Source of the DNA: a virus
IMG/VR virus record: IMGVR_UViG_3300030450_001823
Span: 33,236 to 97,235 of that record
DNA length: 64,000 nt
Reading direction: 5' to 3' (one strand)
The stretch's first letter is position 1. Each line of letters starts with the position of its first letter. The notes beneath the pieces are model-generated. The model was not told the origin of the DNA. It saw only the letters and a program-made list of their open reading frames with translations, and ran no database searches. Shown here piece by piece: positions 1 to 8,777 of this stretch. The translations under genes were made by a program, and so were the position numbers.

Positions 1-1
1 A

Positions 2-193
2 GAAAAACACAGTGATATGATTGTAGATTACATACGCTCTTTGCAATGGGCTGACTTTGACGAAGGTACTACTCGTTATCAAGTTGGTACAATTGTAGGT
101 ACAGACTACCCTCAGACATGTAAAATGTTATGGAGTAAAGGTCTCTGCCTTGGAAAGTGCCGTTACTGGGACAAGACGGGGGCGATAATTTGA
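2..193 (+). CDS. C-terminal fragment of a Cys-rich protein, possibly a primase or other replication protein
   Basis: The reading frame is open from the left edge of the window to a TGA at 191-193, leaving 63 residues; the start lies outside. The tail holds a tight cysteine cluster, C-x8-G-x-C-x3-C followed by an aromatic pair (TCKMLWSKGLCLGKCRYWD), which looks like a metal-binding knuckle. Such Cys-rich tails occur in primase-type replication proteins, and the next genes handle DNA, so a replication role fits, but this is inference from a fragment. The downstream gene appears to start inside its stop codon (TTGA overlap), so the two are probably translationally coupled. Confidence 0.55.
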   Translation, partial: EKHSDMIVDYIRSLQWADFDEGTTRYQVGTIVGTDYPQTCKMLWSKGLCLGKCRYWDKTGAII

Positions 194-417
194 AGCAACA
201 CTCATTTCATGGCGCTGAGTGCGCCATATGCAAAAAGGGCATCAAAGTGAACAATAGGACCAAGCGCAGCATATGCTTTCAATGTAACAACAAATACCCG
301 CCGCCTCAAGAATACAGGTGTAAAGGGATTAATGCTAAAGGTGAACAGTGCGGCCAATGGGCTAAAGTTGAACTCGATTGGTGCGGCCTCCATATACCAA
401 AGGAGGGTAATAAATGA
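190..417 (+). CDS. Small double zinc-finger protein, 75 aa
   Basis: I chose the TTG at 190, which overlaps the upstream TGA and follows a GGGGGC purine-rich stretch; a GTG at 157 would overlap the upstream gene by 37 bases. The protein has two likely zinc sites: a CxxC...CxxC ribbon (CAIC, CFQC) and a second C-x6-C-x9-CxxH site ending in CGLH. There is no other recognisable domain. It ends in an ATGA overlap with the next small gene, so it belongs to a coupled + strand operon with the nuclease and ATPase. A DNA-binding or adaptor role is plausible but not shown. Confidence 0.7.
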   Translation: MKQHSFHGAECAICKKGIKVNNRTKRSICFQCNNKYPPPQEYRCKGINAKGEQCGQWAKVELDWCGLHIPKEGNK

Positions 418-530
418 AAGACAATGTGTGGGTACAGACCGCAGAGGCTATACTAATAATAGCCATTCTACTACCTATTGTAGTGGTACTATACCCTATT
501 TACTGGTTAAAAGAGAAGGTGTTTGGATGA
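414..530 (+). CDS. Small single-pass membrane peptide, 38 aa
   Basis: This short frame has a strong ribosome-binding site (AAAGGAGGGTAATAAATG). It starts in an ATGA overlap with the upstream stop and ends in an ATGA overlap with the nuclease start at 527. The product has about ten polar residues (with an early W), a hydrophobic run of about 20 residues (AILIIAILLPIVVVLYPIYW) and a basic tail ending LKEKVFG. It therefore looks like an N-out, C-in membrane anchor. Its function is unknown; small membrane peptides in viral early operons can be holin-like or can recruit proteins to the membrane. The overlaps on both sides are the main reason to call it real. Confidence 0.7.
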   Translation: MKDNVWVQTAEAILIIAILLPIVVVLYPIYWLKEKVFG

Positions 531-1252
531 AGATACCTAACCTAATCATAGACTCTAACGAGCGGGGGCCTCTACGAGACTCTGTCATCCGTTTGTCTGA
601 AAAACAAGGCTTTGCAGTTAGTCAAGAGCATTTACAAGGACTAGGCGATTACAAGGTAGGCGCGGGTCATGTTGAGTGCAAGAGCCTAAGTGACTTTTTC
701 CAGTCAAGTCACAGTGGTCATCTTATGAGACAAATGGAAAACCTTGACTCTAATTGCGAGCGAGTTTTCCTAGTGGTACACGGCGACCTCGCTAAGTATG
801 TAGCCATGAGTAAAAAACAAGGTCGCAACATTTCCTATTCCAAAGTAATGAATGAACTACTAGGTACATTCGCAAGAATCATGGCAGACTTCGATTGCCA
901 TATCTATAGAGCGAAGGACCACTCAGAAGCGGGTATGTTCATCACTAAGTTACATTCCAAACTACACAAGCCCGCAAGTAGGCACGGTGCAAGGGCAGTT
1001 ACTCGTGTAAGTACAAACGATGTCCGAGCAGACATGCTTTTAACGGTGCCCGGATTCGGACCTGAGTTAGTCGAGCGGACACTTGAGAAATGCGGGTCGA
1101 TAGAAGAGATGTTATTCCAAGAATCACTAAAGCAAGTAAAGGGTATGGGGGCTACATTGAGGAAAAGATTACTAGATGTACTGACATCAGAAGAGCCGGT
1201 TAAGATTCAGAGGAAATACAATAAGAGAGGGAATTACAATGATGGAACATAG
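527..1252 (+). CDS. ERCC4 (XPF/Hef-type) structure-specific nuclease with helix-hairpin-helix, 241 aa
   Basis: XPF/Hef/Mus81 nucleases cut branched DNA such as flaps and forks. The ERCC4 signature is visible: DSNER at residues 9-13, GD at 40-41, then E50-C51-K52-x3-D56, matching GDXnERKX3D except that R is C. A helix-hairpin-helix follows at about 171-195 (VPGFGPELVERTL...GSIEEM), the usual DNA-binding module of XPF. I start at ATG 527 because it overlaps the upstream stop (ATGA) and follows AAGAGAAGG; the longer frame from 332 runs through two other genes. No helicase domain is fused, unlike Hef. It overlaps the ATPase gene by 14 bases. A role in resolving replication forks or recombination intermediates is likely. 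Confidence 0.85.
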   Translation: MKIPNLIIDSNERGPLRDSVIRLSEKQGFAVSQEHLQGLGDYKVGAGHVECKSLSDFFQSSHSGHLMRQMENLDSNCERVFLVVHGDLAKYVAMSKKQGRNISYSKVMNELLGTFARIMADFDCHIYRAKDHSEAGMFITKLHSKLHKPASRHGARAVTRVSTNDVRADMLLTVPGFGPELVERTLEKCGSIEEMLFQESLKQVKGMGATLRKRLLDVLTSEEPVKIQRKYNKRGNYNDGT

Positions 1253-2663
1253 AGCAGATAACTACGAATGCGTGCATAGATACCCAATTCTAAAGGGTTA
1301 CTTAGAACACTTTAACCAAGTGTCAAAAAATAATGAAATACCGGGGCTACTGTCCTTCTTTTTCATACAAGGTCAGGCGGCCATACCTTATGTCCGCATC
1401 CCTGTGGGTGGTAGTAACCTTGACCCTCGTGTGAGTATGTTTTGGATTCAAGGTACTCGTACCGGTAAATCAGCAGCATACCAAGTGATAGAGCAGGTAC
1501 TGAAAGGCGCTGGCTTACAGTCCACTGACTATGCGTCGGGTAACGATGCTGCACTTGTCGGTACGCTTGTAGACGACCCCGAATCAGAAGATAGGAGAAA
1601 CCCTGACCAAATAGTAAGAGCAGGTCTACTGGCAGGTAGAAAGGGACTTAACTTTGACGAAGGGTCCATTTTGCTGAAAACCGGCCAGCACAATGAGAAT
1701 ACAACACTGTTCCTTCAAACGGCGCTGAACTCATCAGGTACAGGTCGTAACATACTGGTCAAACACATGGCTAGAGACACATTTGAAATCAAATCCGAAG
1801 TATCTCTTTGGATTACCACATACCCGCCTAACGGTATCAAAGAGCATGTACTTGACAAAGGTATTTTCCAAAGAGTACTGACCTACTGGCGACATTGGAC
1901 TCTTGAAATGAAAAGAGAAATCGCCCACGAATTAGCAGACGCTGTGCACAGTAAGCCCGACTTCACTATGTCATTTGAAAAGGTCATAGAACATTTCATC
2001 AACATTCAGAAGAACCTCAAGCAGAGGGTATTCAAGTTGACTGGATTGAACGATATGGAGTGGAATGACATGAATGAAGAAGACCAAGACTCTACGGTTT
2101 TGGCAATAATGGATGATTTGTTCACAGTACACCCCTCTTTCCACCCAGCGCTACACTTGGCAATAGACGACTACTATGATTCAATAGAAGACATGGACCC
2201 GCAAAAACAAGGCGTATGTGCTTCTTTCATCATGGGTCTACAGAATTACACAAATGTATTGGCGCATCACATGGCTATGATAGAAGGCGTTTGGGTAGTC
2301 ACTGGTGAACATGTAGACATGGCTAAGGAAATCCTTTACGACCTATATCAGAACTTGATACACTGGCTAGAATCAGAAGTGAAAGTCGGTATGGTTGGTA
2401 AGGAAAAGCAGAAATTAGAAGGTGCTTGGAAAGAGGCATTCAAGCGATGTGAAAAGTTTGACTTTGACGATAACAGAGGAGTAGGCTGGGTCAGAAAGAG
2501 TTCGATGATGAAGCAATTCGGAGTCATTGCTAACTTGAGTTCAGATAGCGCTATCAACAACAAGTACAATTCATTCGGTGCCAAGGTGTTTGAAGAGACA
2601 AACGAAGGCGTCAGAAAATACGCTAGACTAAGGGCTGATTACAGAGACAATAAGAAAGCGTGA
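1239..2663 (+). CDS. AAA+ family ATPase, putative viral replicative helicase, 474 aa
   Basis: The P-loop is GTRTGKS at residues 72-78, the Walker B is LNFDE at 137-141, a sensor-1-like polar strand is WITT at 191-194, and a candidate arginine finger is in GIFQR near 212. This order fits an AAA+ ATPase of the MCM/superfamily-3-like helicase group. The C-terminal region from about 380 to 474 (KSSMMKQFGVIA...) looks like a winged-helix DNA-binding tail. It sits between the ERCC4 nuclease and a proofreading-type exonuclease, so DNA unwinding in replication is the best guess, but the exact family is not certain from sight. The ATG at 1239 follows AAGAGAGGG. Confidence 0.7.
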   Translation: MMEHRADNYECVHRYPILKGYLEHFNQVSKNNEIPGLLSFFFIQGQAAIPYVRIPVGGSNLDPRVSMFWIQGTRTGKSAAYQVIEQVLKGAGLQSTDYASGNDAALVGTLVDDPESEDRRNPDQIVRAGLLAGRKGLNFDEGSILLKTGQHNENTTLFLQTALNSSGTGRNILVKHMARDTFEIKSEVSLWITTYPPNGIKEHVLDKGIFQRVLTYWRHWTLEMKREIAHELADAVHSKPDFTMSFEKVIEHFINIQKNLKQRVFKLTGLNDMEWNDMNEEDQDSTVLAIMDDLFTVHPSFHPALHLAIDDYYDSIEDMDPQKQGVCASFIMGLQNYTNVLAHHMAMIEGVWVVTGEHVDMAKEILYDLYQNLIHWLESEVKVGMVGKEKQKLEGAWKEAFKRCEKFDFDDNRGVGWVRKSSMMKQFGVIANLSSDSAINNKYNSFGAKVFEETNEGVRKYARLRADYRDNKKA

Positions 2664-2701
2664 TAGGTGTCTACTTACTGGGAATACAATAGAGGGATGA
2701 T

Positions 2702-3310
2702 ATGAATAAGATGCTGGCACTTGATATAGAGACTGCAAATTACTCTCATGAAATAGGAGGCTGGGGTCAAACTCACTTGTTTGAACCTAGCGTAGTCGCT
2801 ACATGGGATGGTAACGAGGGTGTAGTTTACGCGAATGAAAATGTAGAAAAATATCTACCCGAAGGTACTATCATCAAGTCACTCCATCCTAAAACACTCG
2901 GAGAGGACCTTGCCAAGCATGTATCTGATGGAGGAATGGTACTCGGTCATAACTTGAAAATGTTTGACCTACCTATACTCCGAGACGCTTTGGATTGCTG
3001 GACTGCAAGAGACATTATGAACAAATCAGCCGAGCAAGTTTTTGACACATCTGCTTTGCTCAAAGGTATAGTCGGTCACGCTGTCCCATTGTCAGATGCC
3101 TGTTACCATACTCTTGGTAAAGGTAAACTCATGACTAGTCACGACGCCCCAATAGAGTGGAGAAAGGGTAATCACAGCAAAGTTGCTGAGTATTGCCTCA
3201 AAGATGCGGAATTAGTTTATGAACTATGGCGTCACGGCGTAGACGAGGGACTCATAAAAGCCCGGTGCAGGTCATCGGGCGAAGTCAAAGAATACGAAGT
3301 AGATTGGTGA
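2702..3310 (+). CDS. DEDDy 3'-5' exonuclease (DnaQ/PolB-exo-like), 202 aa
   Basis: All three exonuclease motifs are present: Exo I D8-I-E10 (LALDIETAN), Exo II with N84 and D89 ([10 protein letters not shown]) and Exo III Y164-x3-D168 (YCLKD), the tyrosine version typical of DNA polymerase proofreading domains. The protein stands alone and has no polymerase domain attached. Two-metal hydrolysis from 3' ends is expected; its work could be proofreading for a separate polymerase, recombination or host-DNA processing. The start at ATG 2702 follows GAGGGATGAT. It lies between the ATPase and the chaperonin, with gaps of under 40 bases. Confidence 0.85.
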   Translation: MNKMLALDIETANYSHEIGGWGQTHLFEPSVVATWDGNEGVVYANENVEKYLPEGTIIKSLHPKTLGEDLAKHVSDGGMVLGHNLKMFDLPILRDALDCWTARDIMNKSAEQVFDTSALLKGIVGHAVPLSDACYHTLGKGKLMTSHDAPIEWRKGNHSKVAEYCLKDAELVYELWRHGVDEGLIKARCRSSGEVKEYEVDW

Positions 3311-3338
3311 TTCAAATAACAAAAAGAGAGGGAAATAT

Positions 3339-4835
3339 ATGCAAGATAATGATACGAGCGCAAGTGCAGTAGTGCACAATATAAGAGCAGCGAAACGAAC
3401 AGTTGACACCGTGAAAACAACCCTTGGTCCTATGGGAATGGATAAGATGATGGTTGACGGAGGTGGCAATGTCATTGTAACAAATGACGGGGCTACTATC
3501 CTACAGCAATTAGACATCGGCCACCCAGCGGCCAAGATGGTGGTAGAGGCCGCTAACACTCAAGAGAATATGTGTTATGACGGTACGACAAGTACAGTCG
3601 TATTAGCAGGGGAATTGCTAGGAAATAGCGAACTTCTGTTCAACAAGGGTCTACACGCTAATGTGATATGCAGAGGTTATAGAAAGGCCAGTAGATGGGC
3701 TATTGAGCACCTTGAATCACTAAAAGTGAAGTCCAAGGATAACCTACTACATGTGGCGACCACTTCAATTACAGGCAAAGCGCTGGAATCTAGTATGCAT
3801 CATGTAGGTGAACTGTGCGTCGACGCTGTCGAGAATGCCAAGGGTGACTACGAGCGAATCCGTGTACTATGTCAGCCGGGAGGAGCGCTGGATGACTCTT
3901 CTTGCTTTTCAGGTGTAGTGCTACACAAGGAGTTCATGTTACCCGCAATGCCGCTCAAGCCTAACGGCGATACTATCCTAATCAACACCGGTATGAGCGA
4001 CATTAAGTCCGATGATAATGTACAGTTAAACTTAGGCTCTGCTGCCGAATATCAGCAATATAAGCGACAATCTTCAAGGGATAACTGGGTCGACAAGGCA
4101 CAGCAAATCGCCTCACTTTTACCCAAAGGTGGAACTGTACTCGTTAGAGACAGTGTAAATGAGGTAATTGCTGCTACTCTTGCTAAACAAGGTATTTCTG
4201 TAGTACAGCGTATCCCTCAAAGCGACATGACTGCTCTATGTAAACTACTGGGTGCTACTATCGCACATACCCCCGATGACTTGATTGAAGCAGTAGATGC
4301 AGACATCGAATGTACCACTATTGGTGACATGAAGTACATTGTAGTAAAGGGCGCTGGAGAGGTAACCACGCTCATTCTAAGAGGTGCTACTAAGCAGACA
4401 TTGGATGAAACCGAGCGTGGATTTGAAGACGCATTGGGAGTAGTTTGCCTCGCTTATCAGACCAAGGGAGTGGTACCCGGCGGAGGCTCTTCATATCAGA
4501 ACATTGCACTTCATTTGCGCTCTCGTGCAGCAGAAGCGGGCGGTCGTGAACAGATGGCAATTGATGCATTTGCCGACTCACTGGAGTCTATACCCGCTAC
4601 TATCGCAGAGAATGCCGGTCACGATGCATTAGACACTGTATTGATGCTAAGGAATGAACATCAGCAAGGTAACTCTGATGCAGGTCCTGATATTGAGAAT
4701 GGCGGCGCTTGCTCTATGTCTAAGGCGAATGTATGGGAGCCGCTGGCTCTTGTTCGTCAGGCTATACAATCTGCTAGTGAAGTTACAATCAGTATCCTAC
4801 GAATAGATGACATAATCGGCAAGAAGAGTGAATGA
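3339..4835 (+). CDS. Group II chaperonin (thermosome subunit), 498 aa
   Basis: This is a thermosome/CCT-type chaperonin, the ATP-driven folding ring of archaea. Signatures seen: [12 protein letters not shown] near residue 27, NDGATIL near 49, DGTTST near 81 (the nucleotide-binding DGT), GVVPGGGSS near 377 and the terminal ILRIDDII near 486. It is about 45 residues shorter than common archaeal subunits (around 545), mostly in the middle (apical) part and the tail. In the GGG motif the usual AxE reads SSYQ. A GAGAGGG box lies 6 bases before the ATG. It closes the + strand block and probably helps fold the viral structural proteins; magroviruses are reported to carry a chaperonin gene. Its stop abuts the opposing gene directly. 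Confidence 0.95.
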   Translation: MQDNDTSASAVVHNIRAAKRTVDTVKTTLGPMGMDKMMVDGGGNVIVTNDGATILQQLDIGHPAAKMVVEAANTQENMCYDGTTSTVVLAGELLGNSELLFNKGLHANVICRGYRKASRWAIEHLESLKVKSKDNLLHVATTSITGKALESSMHHVGELCVDAVENAKGDYERIRVLCQPGGALDDSSCFSGVVLHKEFMLPAMPLKPNGDTILINTGMSDIKSDDNVQLNLGSAAEYQQYKRQSSRDNWVDKAQQIASLLPKGGTVLVRDSVNEVIAATLAKQGISVVQRIPQSDMTALCKLLGATIAHTPDDLIEAVDADIECTTIGDMKYIVVKGAGEVTTLILRGATKQTLDETERGFEDALGVVCLAYQTKGVVPGGGSSYQNIALHLRSRAAEAGGREQMAIDAFADSLESIPATIAENAGHDALDTVLMLRNEHQQGNSDAGPDIENGGACSMSKANVWEPLALVRQAIQSASEVTISILRIDDIIGKKSE

Positions 4836-5087
4836 TTACAACTTCTTAGCCATTTCCCTGAGATATTGGGATAATCTACCGTTAGCCCGTTTAGCAACCC
4901 TTTTGCTCTTACGCTTGCGTAAACCCAGTAAACCTAATTGGCCGTGAAATCGTAGGTAACCGCAATGAGAGCACTCGTGCAGTACAGCGGTTTCTCCTGA
5001 AATATATCTCCCTGAAATTGAGCGAGGCAGTGCAACTTTAGTGCAACTTTCACACTTTTGCTTGAGCATGTCAATGAGTCTACCCAT
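4836..5087 (-). CDS. Small basic zinc-ribbon protein, 83 aa
   Basis: The protein has two CxxC knuckles about 24 residues apart (CESC ... CSHC), forming a likely zinc ribbon, followed by a strongly basic tail rich in K and R (LRKRKSKRVAKRANGR). I start at the ATG at 5087, whose first base is the last base of the upstream TGA (TGATG coupling); a TTG one codon earlier is less likely. It is the last gene of the - strand block and ends with no gap against the chaperonin. Zinc plus a basic tail suggests nucleic-acid binding; late transcription or RNA binding are both possible, and the function is unproven. Confidence 0.7.
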   Translation of the reverse strand: MGRLIDMLKQKCESCTKVALPRSISGRYISGETAVLHECSHCGYLRFHGQLGLLGLRKRKSKRVAKRANGRLSQYLREMAKKL

Positions 5088-6286
5088 CAACTACTCACCG
5101 TGTTTAAGTTCACTTTATGCCAATCTGCACCATCGTACACGAACTTGCCGCATTCTCCATTAGCGACATCTTGGTTAATCTTAGTGTTAGTACTATGCCC
5201 TCCACTCGTAGAATCGAAGTGGAGAGTATGCGCCCCAGCCTTATGGTAAATCTCGACAGTATGACCTGCTGGGAATGTACCAGTTGGATTGAGTTTGCGA
5301 GCAGCGTCAGTAGTAATAATCCAAATGTTAGGCTCATCGAACTTGAATGTAACATCTGCTCCTGACATTGTTAGTACTTTTACTTCATCAGGCCCTAGTC
5401 TATGGGTATGCATGGCCTTAGTGCCCCCTAGAGTACGAGAGGCGGCGTAATAGAGCATAGAATGAGAATCAGGCGTATGGCTCTGCCAAACTGCGCCAAA
5501 CTCACTATTAGTCAAATCTCCACCTTCATTACTAGCATAAAGTGCATTCAAATCAGTGTGTAACCTCACTGCATTAGCAGCCGTATGAAAACTAGTACCG
5601 GTGGTTATTCCACCCTTTGTCATGTGCTGTATATACATGGGGCTATTTCTGATAAACACACGCCTGTCATGCAAAACAGGAGTGTCATTGAGTGCGTCTA
5701 TTAAGTTACCAGCGGTTTGGTCTAAACTGTACCTAAGTATACCCAATACAATAGATTGGTGATTGCTACGAGTATTGTCTATCGAAGGGTCAGCGAGGAA
5801 ACTAGACGGGATTAGGGGAGTACCTACAGCGGGCGCTACAGGTGTACCAACTTCGTATCTAATCCTACCAGTTAGGGTATCGTCGGAGCATATGTAAACT
5901 ACGACATAGACATCGCTTGCTGCGGTGGGTACCGCCGGTAATTCGCCATTGAAATTAGCAGTACCAGTGGTACCTACAACTATCGCTTGGCTTGAACCCG
6001 GACCACCTGCGAACTTGTACAGAACTCCATCTAATACGCACCATCCACCGTGTATTGTCAGCGCACCCGAAGCACCTACTTCGATGTAACCCGGAGTACT
6101 TGCGACTAGGCTATTTCTAAGACTAGTCCCAATAGCGGTGTCAGACATACGGATTATACCATTACCATGTAGACCTTCGTATAAGTTAGTCAAACTTGGA
6201 GAAGACAAGCCATCTCCGTCTCTTAGTCCTTCGGCACTAGTGCCCATTCCGGTTGCGTTTGTATGCCCTGCTATAGGATTCGTCAT
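5087..6286 (-). CDS. Distal tail or receptor-binding fibre-like protein, 399 aa
   Basis: Low-complexity, Gly/Thr/Ser/Ala-rich beta-type sequence without membrane or catalytic motifs. Residues 60-130 (VEVGASGALTIHGGWCVLDG type) resemble the N-terminal appendage domain common in phage tail fibres: short strands, turns and 'DGVLYKF'. The C-terminal third (LGPDEVKVLTMSGADVTF..., then HTVEIYHKAG) resembles the beta-sandwich tips of viral fibres. Its place at the end of the tail operon, overlapping the 118-residue gene by 4 bases, supports a tail-tip or fibre role. The exact family is not recognised. Confidence 0.6.
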   Translation of the reverse strand: MTNPIAGHTNATGMGTSAEGLRDGDGLSSPSLTNLYEGLHGNGIIRMSDTAIGTSLRNSLVASTPGYIEVGASGALTIHGGWCVLDGVLYKFAGGPGSSQAIVVGTTGTANFNGELPAVPTAASDVYVVVYICSDDTLTGRIRYEVGTPVAPAVGTPLIPSSFLADPSIDNTRSNHQSIVLGILRYSLDQTAGNLIDALNDTPVLHDRRVFIRNSPMYIQHMTKGGITTGTSFHTAANAVRLHTDLNALYASNEGGDLTNSEFGAVWQSHTPDSHSMLYYAASRTLGGTKAMHTHRLGPDEVKVLTMSGADVTFKFDEPNIWIITTDAARKLNPTGTFPAGHTVEIYHKAGAHTLHFDSTSGGHSTNTKINQDVANGECGKFVYDGADWHKVNLNTVSS

Positions 6287-6639
6287 GCGTTCACCTCAAT
6301 AATTGCTGAGAAAATAACTTCATTGTCGTTAGTCTTAGTAATTGAGTCGTATGTATACCTAAGTAAAGCGGTAGTATCGGTGGCATCGCTTGGATTCTTA
6401 TACTGCACAACTACTTCCCTCAAAGGACTCGTAAAAGAACTATCTAATGACAATTTGGCTTCAATTGCCAAACTATGGTCGTCAATTACCTTAACTGTGG
6501 GCGTAACAACGATTGCTGGCTGCGATGCGCCCGTATCGTCTTGGCTGGCAAGATTGCCACCGAATCCGAATATAACTTCGTTAATTCTACCTTTTAGCGT
6601 GTCTATCATGTATCTAGTTCCTTGGTTTAATAATGGCAT
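6283..6639 (-). CDS. Small tail/baseplate-type structural protein, 118 aa
   Basis: Unrecognised family. The sequence predicts mostly beta strands: a short N-terminal helix (QGTRYMIDTLKGRINEVIFG), then alternating polar and hydrophobic strands, ending in EVIFSAIIEVNA. It has no Cys and no transmembrane segment. It sits one base from the preceding 567-residue tail protein and overlaps the fibre-like gene by 4 bases (ATGA type), so it is made together with the distal tail set. A connecting or tail-completion role is a reasonable inference from position only. Confidence 0.5.
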   Translation of the reverse strand: MPLLNQGTRYMIDTLKGRINEVIFGFGGNLASQDDTGASQPAIVVTPTVKVIDDHSLAIEAKLSLDSSFTSPLREVVVQYKNPSDATDTTALLRYTYDSITKTNDNEVIFSAIIEVNA

Positions 6640-6640
6640 A

Positions 6641-8344
6641 TCAGCCTCTCCTTCTACTTGAGTATGTTCCTTTGTTCAGCCCTATAGTTAAGTGGTTATT
6701 GTAAGATTCGGGCAAACTATCTATGGATATTTGGAATAACTCTTCATTATCCTTGACTAAATCAGGTGATTTTTTAGTAATTACGACTTGGTTAGCACTA
6801 GCAGAACTGAGTTTACCTAACAAGTTACCATTGGACCTGTAGACAAAGGCATCTGCCTTACCTGCGCTAATTATACTTGATGTGAATATATCGTCAGCAT
6901 CCGTACCATCAGTTGCAAATGTAGTAGTATTAACTGCATAACCTCCTCCGTTGTTAATCAAAATACCTGTACTTTTCAAATGCCTACCGCCGTGTATGGT
7001 AGATTTACTAGGTATACCTATTGCCATACCTTTTGTTGGATTCCTGATACTGCGCTCTTCTACTTGCCAAGACACCTTGATATTGAAACCAAACGATGTA
7101 AAGAAGTCTTCTTTGCCAAATTGTCGGTTACGCTCTTCGTTATCCTTTGTACTAGAACTGATGTCTACTTCTTGGAATCTTTGTAAAATATCCTCTAAAG
7201 AGCCATCTACTGAGTTGATATTGATTTCAGACTTAGCGTTTATCAAGTCGTGTTTAGTAGAAAGTACTACTTGTCTTTGTGAATCGGTCAATGTGTCGTA
7301 TGAAATCACATCTCCGGGCTGAACATTAGAAGCGTGAACTACTCCCATCAATTTTTCACCACCAGTCGCTCTTTTAGACATAGAAAGCACCCTACGACCG
7401 ATATTTCTAGCACTTGCTTTGGTAACAGCAGTAGGTGCGTATATACCGCCCGGTATTTCATTGACACCATCTACTTGAGGGCCTAAGTCATCTATTTGTA
7501 CCGTATTGTCATCGTTATTAGCCCTTGATTTGCCCCTTACTATGACACGATTAGGTGTGTTTTTACTGGCATTTTTAACAGAGCCTTCTGTCACCATAGA
7601 TTGGGTAACATAGTGCTCCCTGTTGTGCTTCTTTTGGTGAGAATAATGCAAGTTTCCAAACTGGTCGGTAGTAGTGTTATACCCGTCGTGTTTAGACAAG
7701 AACCTCATAGCAGTTATGCCATCTACGCCGTAGAAATCCTGTGCTACGAATGTGCCACTTGGGTTATTTATGCTCAATCCGTTGAGCGAGTTGGTAGTAC
7801 CCTTGGCAAGCCTAGCAACGAGGTCAGTTGTACGCAATCCGACATTGACTTTCTGACCTATGTGAACCGTTTTGCTAGTAAATCCAACCTGTTTCAATTC
7901 TTTACCTTTCATATTACCAATTCGATAACGAGTACCGTCGGTGGCACTCAACACATCGTCTAACTCGGTTTGAGGTGAAACTAATGCCGAGACAACAAGT
8001 GACTGTGAAGGGTCATCTCCGCCGATTAACAAAGGAGGCAAGGTGTAACGATTGAGTGAAACTTCGTCGCTATCAAAGAATATACTACCCGTATACTTAT
8101 GACCGTCGCTTACCTTATGAGTCAAACGGATAGTATCTTCTTCTTCTACAAGTGTGTACTTACGGTCATGCGTCGGTACAAAGTCCGTTGCAGTGGGTGC
8201 TTTTACAGAAAACCCACTTTGTACCTTGTTATATTCAGCATGGCGCATACCGTTATCCACAAACTTAGGCTTACGCACGCGCTTCATGACGGGTGTTTGG
8301 CTCGCATTGGAACGACCAGTGATTGTGTTCTTACCTAGTGCCAT
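6641..8344 (-). CDS. Tail tip / baseplate-hub-like protein with a shared adhesion module, 567 aa
   Basis: The start is ATG 8344, which follows GGGGAGAG and lies just after the upstream stop. The middle has a stretch, YGVDGITAMRFLSKHDGY then a F-G-N-L-H-Y strand, that resembles hub or late-control (gpD/gp27-like) proteins of phage tails, and later PGDVISYDTLTDSQRQ. This is pattern resemblance, not a firm assignment. At about residues 458-540 it carries one copy of a module (ILINNGGGY ... VKDNEELFQI) also present twice in the giant protein and once in the 661-residue protein. Its place after the giant adhesin supports a distal-tail role. Confidence 0.55.
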   Translation of the reverse strand: MALGKNTITGRSNASQTPVMKRVRKPKFVDNGMRHAEYNKVQSGFSVKAPTATDFVPTHDRKYTLVEEEDTIRLTHKVSDGHKYTGSIFFDSDEVSLNRYTLPPLLIGGDDPSQSLVVSALVSPQTELDDVLSATDGTRYRIGNMKGKELKQVGFTSKTVHIGQKVNVGLRTTDLVARLAKGTTNSLNGLSINNPSGTFVAQDFYGVDGITAMRFLSKHDGYNTTTDQFGNLHYSHQKKHNREHYVTQSMVTEGSVKNASKNTPNRVIVRGKSRANNDDNTVQIDDLGPQVDGVNEIPGGIYAPTAVTKASARNIGRRVLSMSKRATGGEKLMGVVHASNVQPGDVISYDTLTDSQRQVVLSTKHDLINAKSEININSVDGSLEDILQRFQEVDISSSTKDNEERNRQFGKEDFFTSFGFNIKVSWQVEERSIRNPTKGMAIGIPSKSTIHGGRHLKSTGILINNGGGYAVNTTTFATDGTDADDIFTSSIISAGKADAFVYRSNGNLLGKLSSASANQVVITKKSPDLVKDNEELFQISIDSLPESYNNHLTIGLNKGTYSSRRRG

Positions 8345-8346
8345 AC

Positions 8347-8772
8347 TCACTCTCCCCTTAACATACCAATGGCCTTGTTGTATCTCCGAGCGAGACTCTC
8401 ATGTGGTTGCCTCTTTAGATTAGCATGTAAGTCGGCCAATTTCACTTGCCTTGCTTCGGGGTGTTCGTTGGCTCGTTGAATGAAATCAAAGTATTGTTCT
8501 CCTTCACGACGAGTCAAAGCATCAATTGCTGAGCCTACTTCGGGACCAAAGCGTTCATGGATTTCGTCTAAACTCACTCCCGTATCTTCTACCACATCAT
8601 GTAAGTAAGCGATGCGCTGTAGGTACGGGTCAGTGAAACCACTGGCAACATCCTCTACATGCGTCATGTAAGGTTGGTCTCCGTATAGTTGGTCACCGTG
8701 TGCTTGAGTAGCAAACTCGCGGGCTTCTTGGGGCATTTTCAGAATCCTCCAAGCCTTATCCATTGGTGTCAT
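8347..8772 (-). CDS. SpoT/MESH1-like HD-domain hydrolase with N-terminal AW tag, 141 aa
   Basis: This is a compact HD-fold metal-dependent phosphohydrolase of the RelA/SpoT/MESH1 hydrolase type, which removes pyrophosphate from (p)ppGpp or acts on related nucleotides. The metal-site residues are all seen: H38 (PYMTH), H58-D59 (YLHDV), E62-D63 (VEDT) and D114 (KLAD), and the surrounding FG-x-EV and LTR positions also match. No synthetase domain is present. Residues 4-14 (MDKAWRILKMP) carry the AW tag seen in other proteins here. The start ATG 8772 follows GGGGAG; the giant gene's stop is at 8778-8780. Its place among tail genes is unusual for a metabolic enzyme, so it may be packaged or injected; that is inference. 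Confidence 0.8.
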   Translation of the reverse strand: MTPMDKAWRILKMPQEAREFATQAHGDQLYGDQPYMTHVEDVASGFTDPYLQRIAYLHDVVEDTGVSLDEIHERFGPEVGSAIDALTRREGEQYFDFIQRANEHPEARQVKLADLHANLKRQPHESLARRYNKAIGMLRGE

Positions 8773-8777
8773 GCCAC

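Noticed and set aside
332-526. Extended N-terminus of the nuclease frame
   Set aside because: It would run through the zinc-finger gene end and the whole membrane peptide; the internal ATG 527 has a good ribosome-binding site and the ATGA overlap.
6263-6661. 132-residue hydrophobic frame on the + strand
   Set aside because: Antisense to the 118-residue tail protein; no ribosome-binding site.
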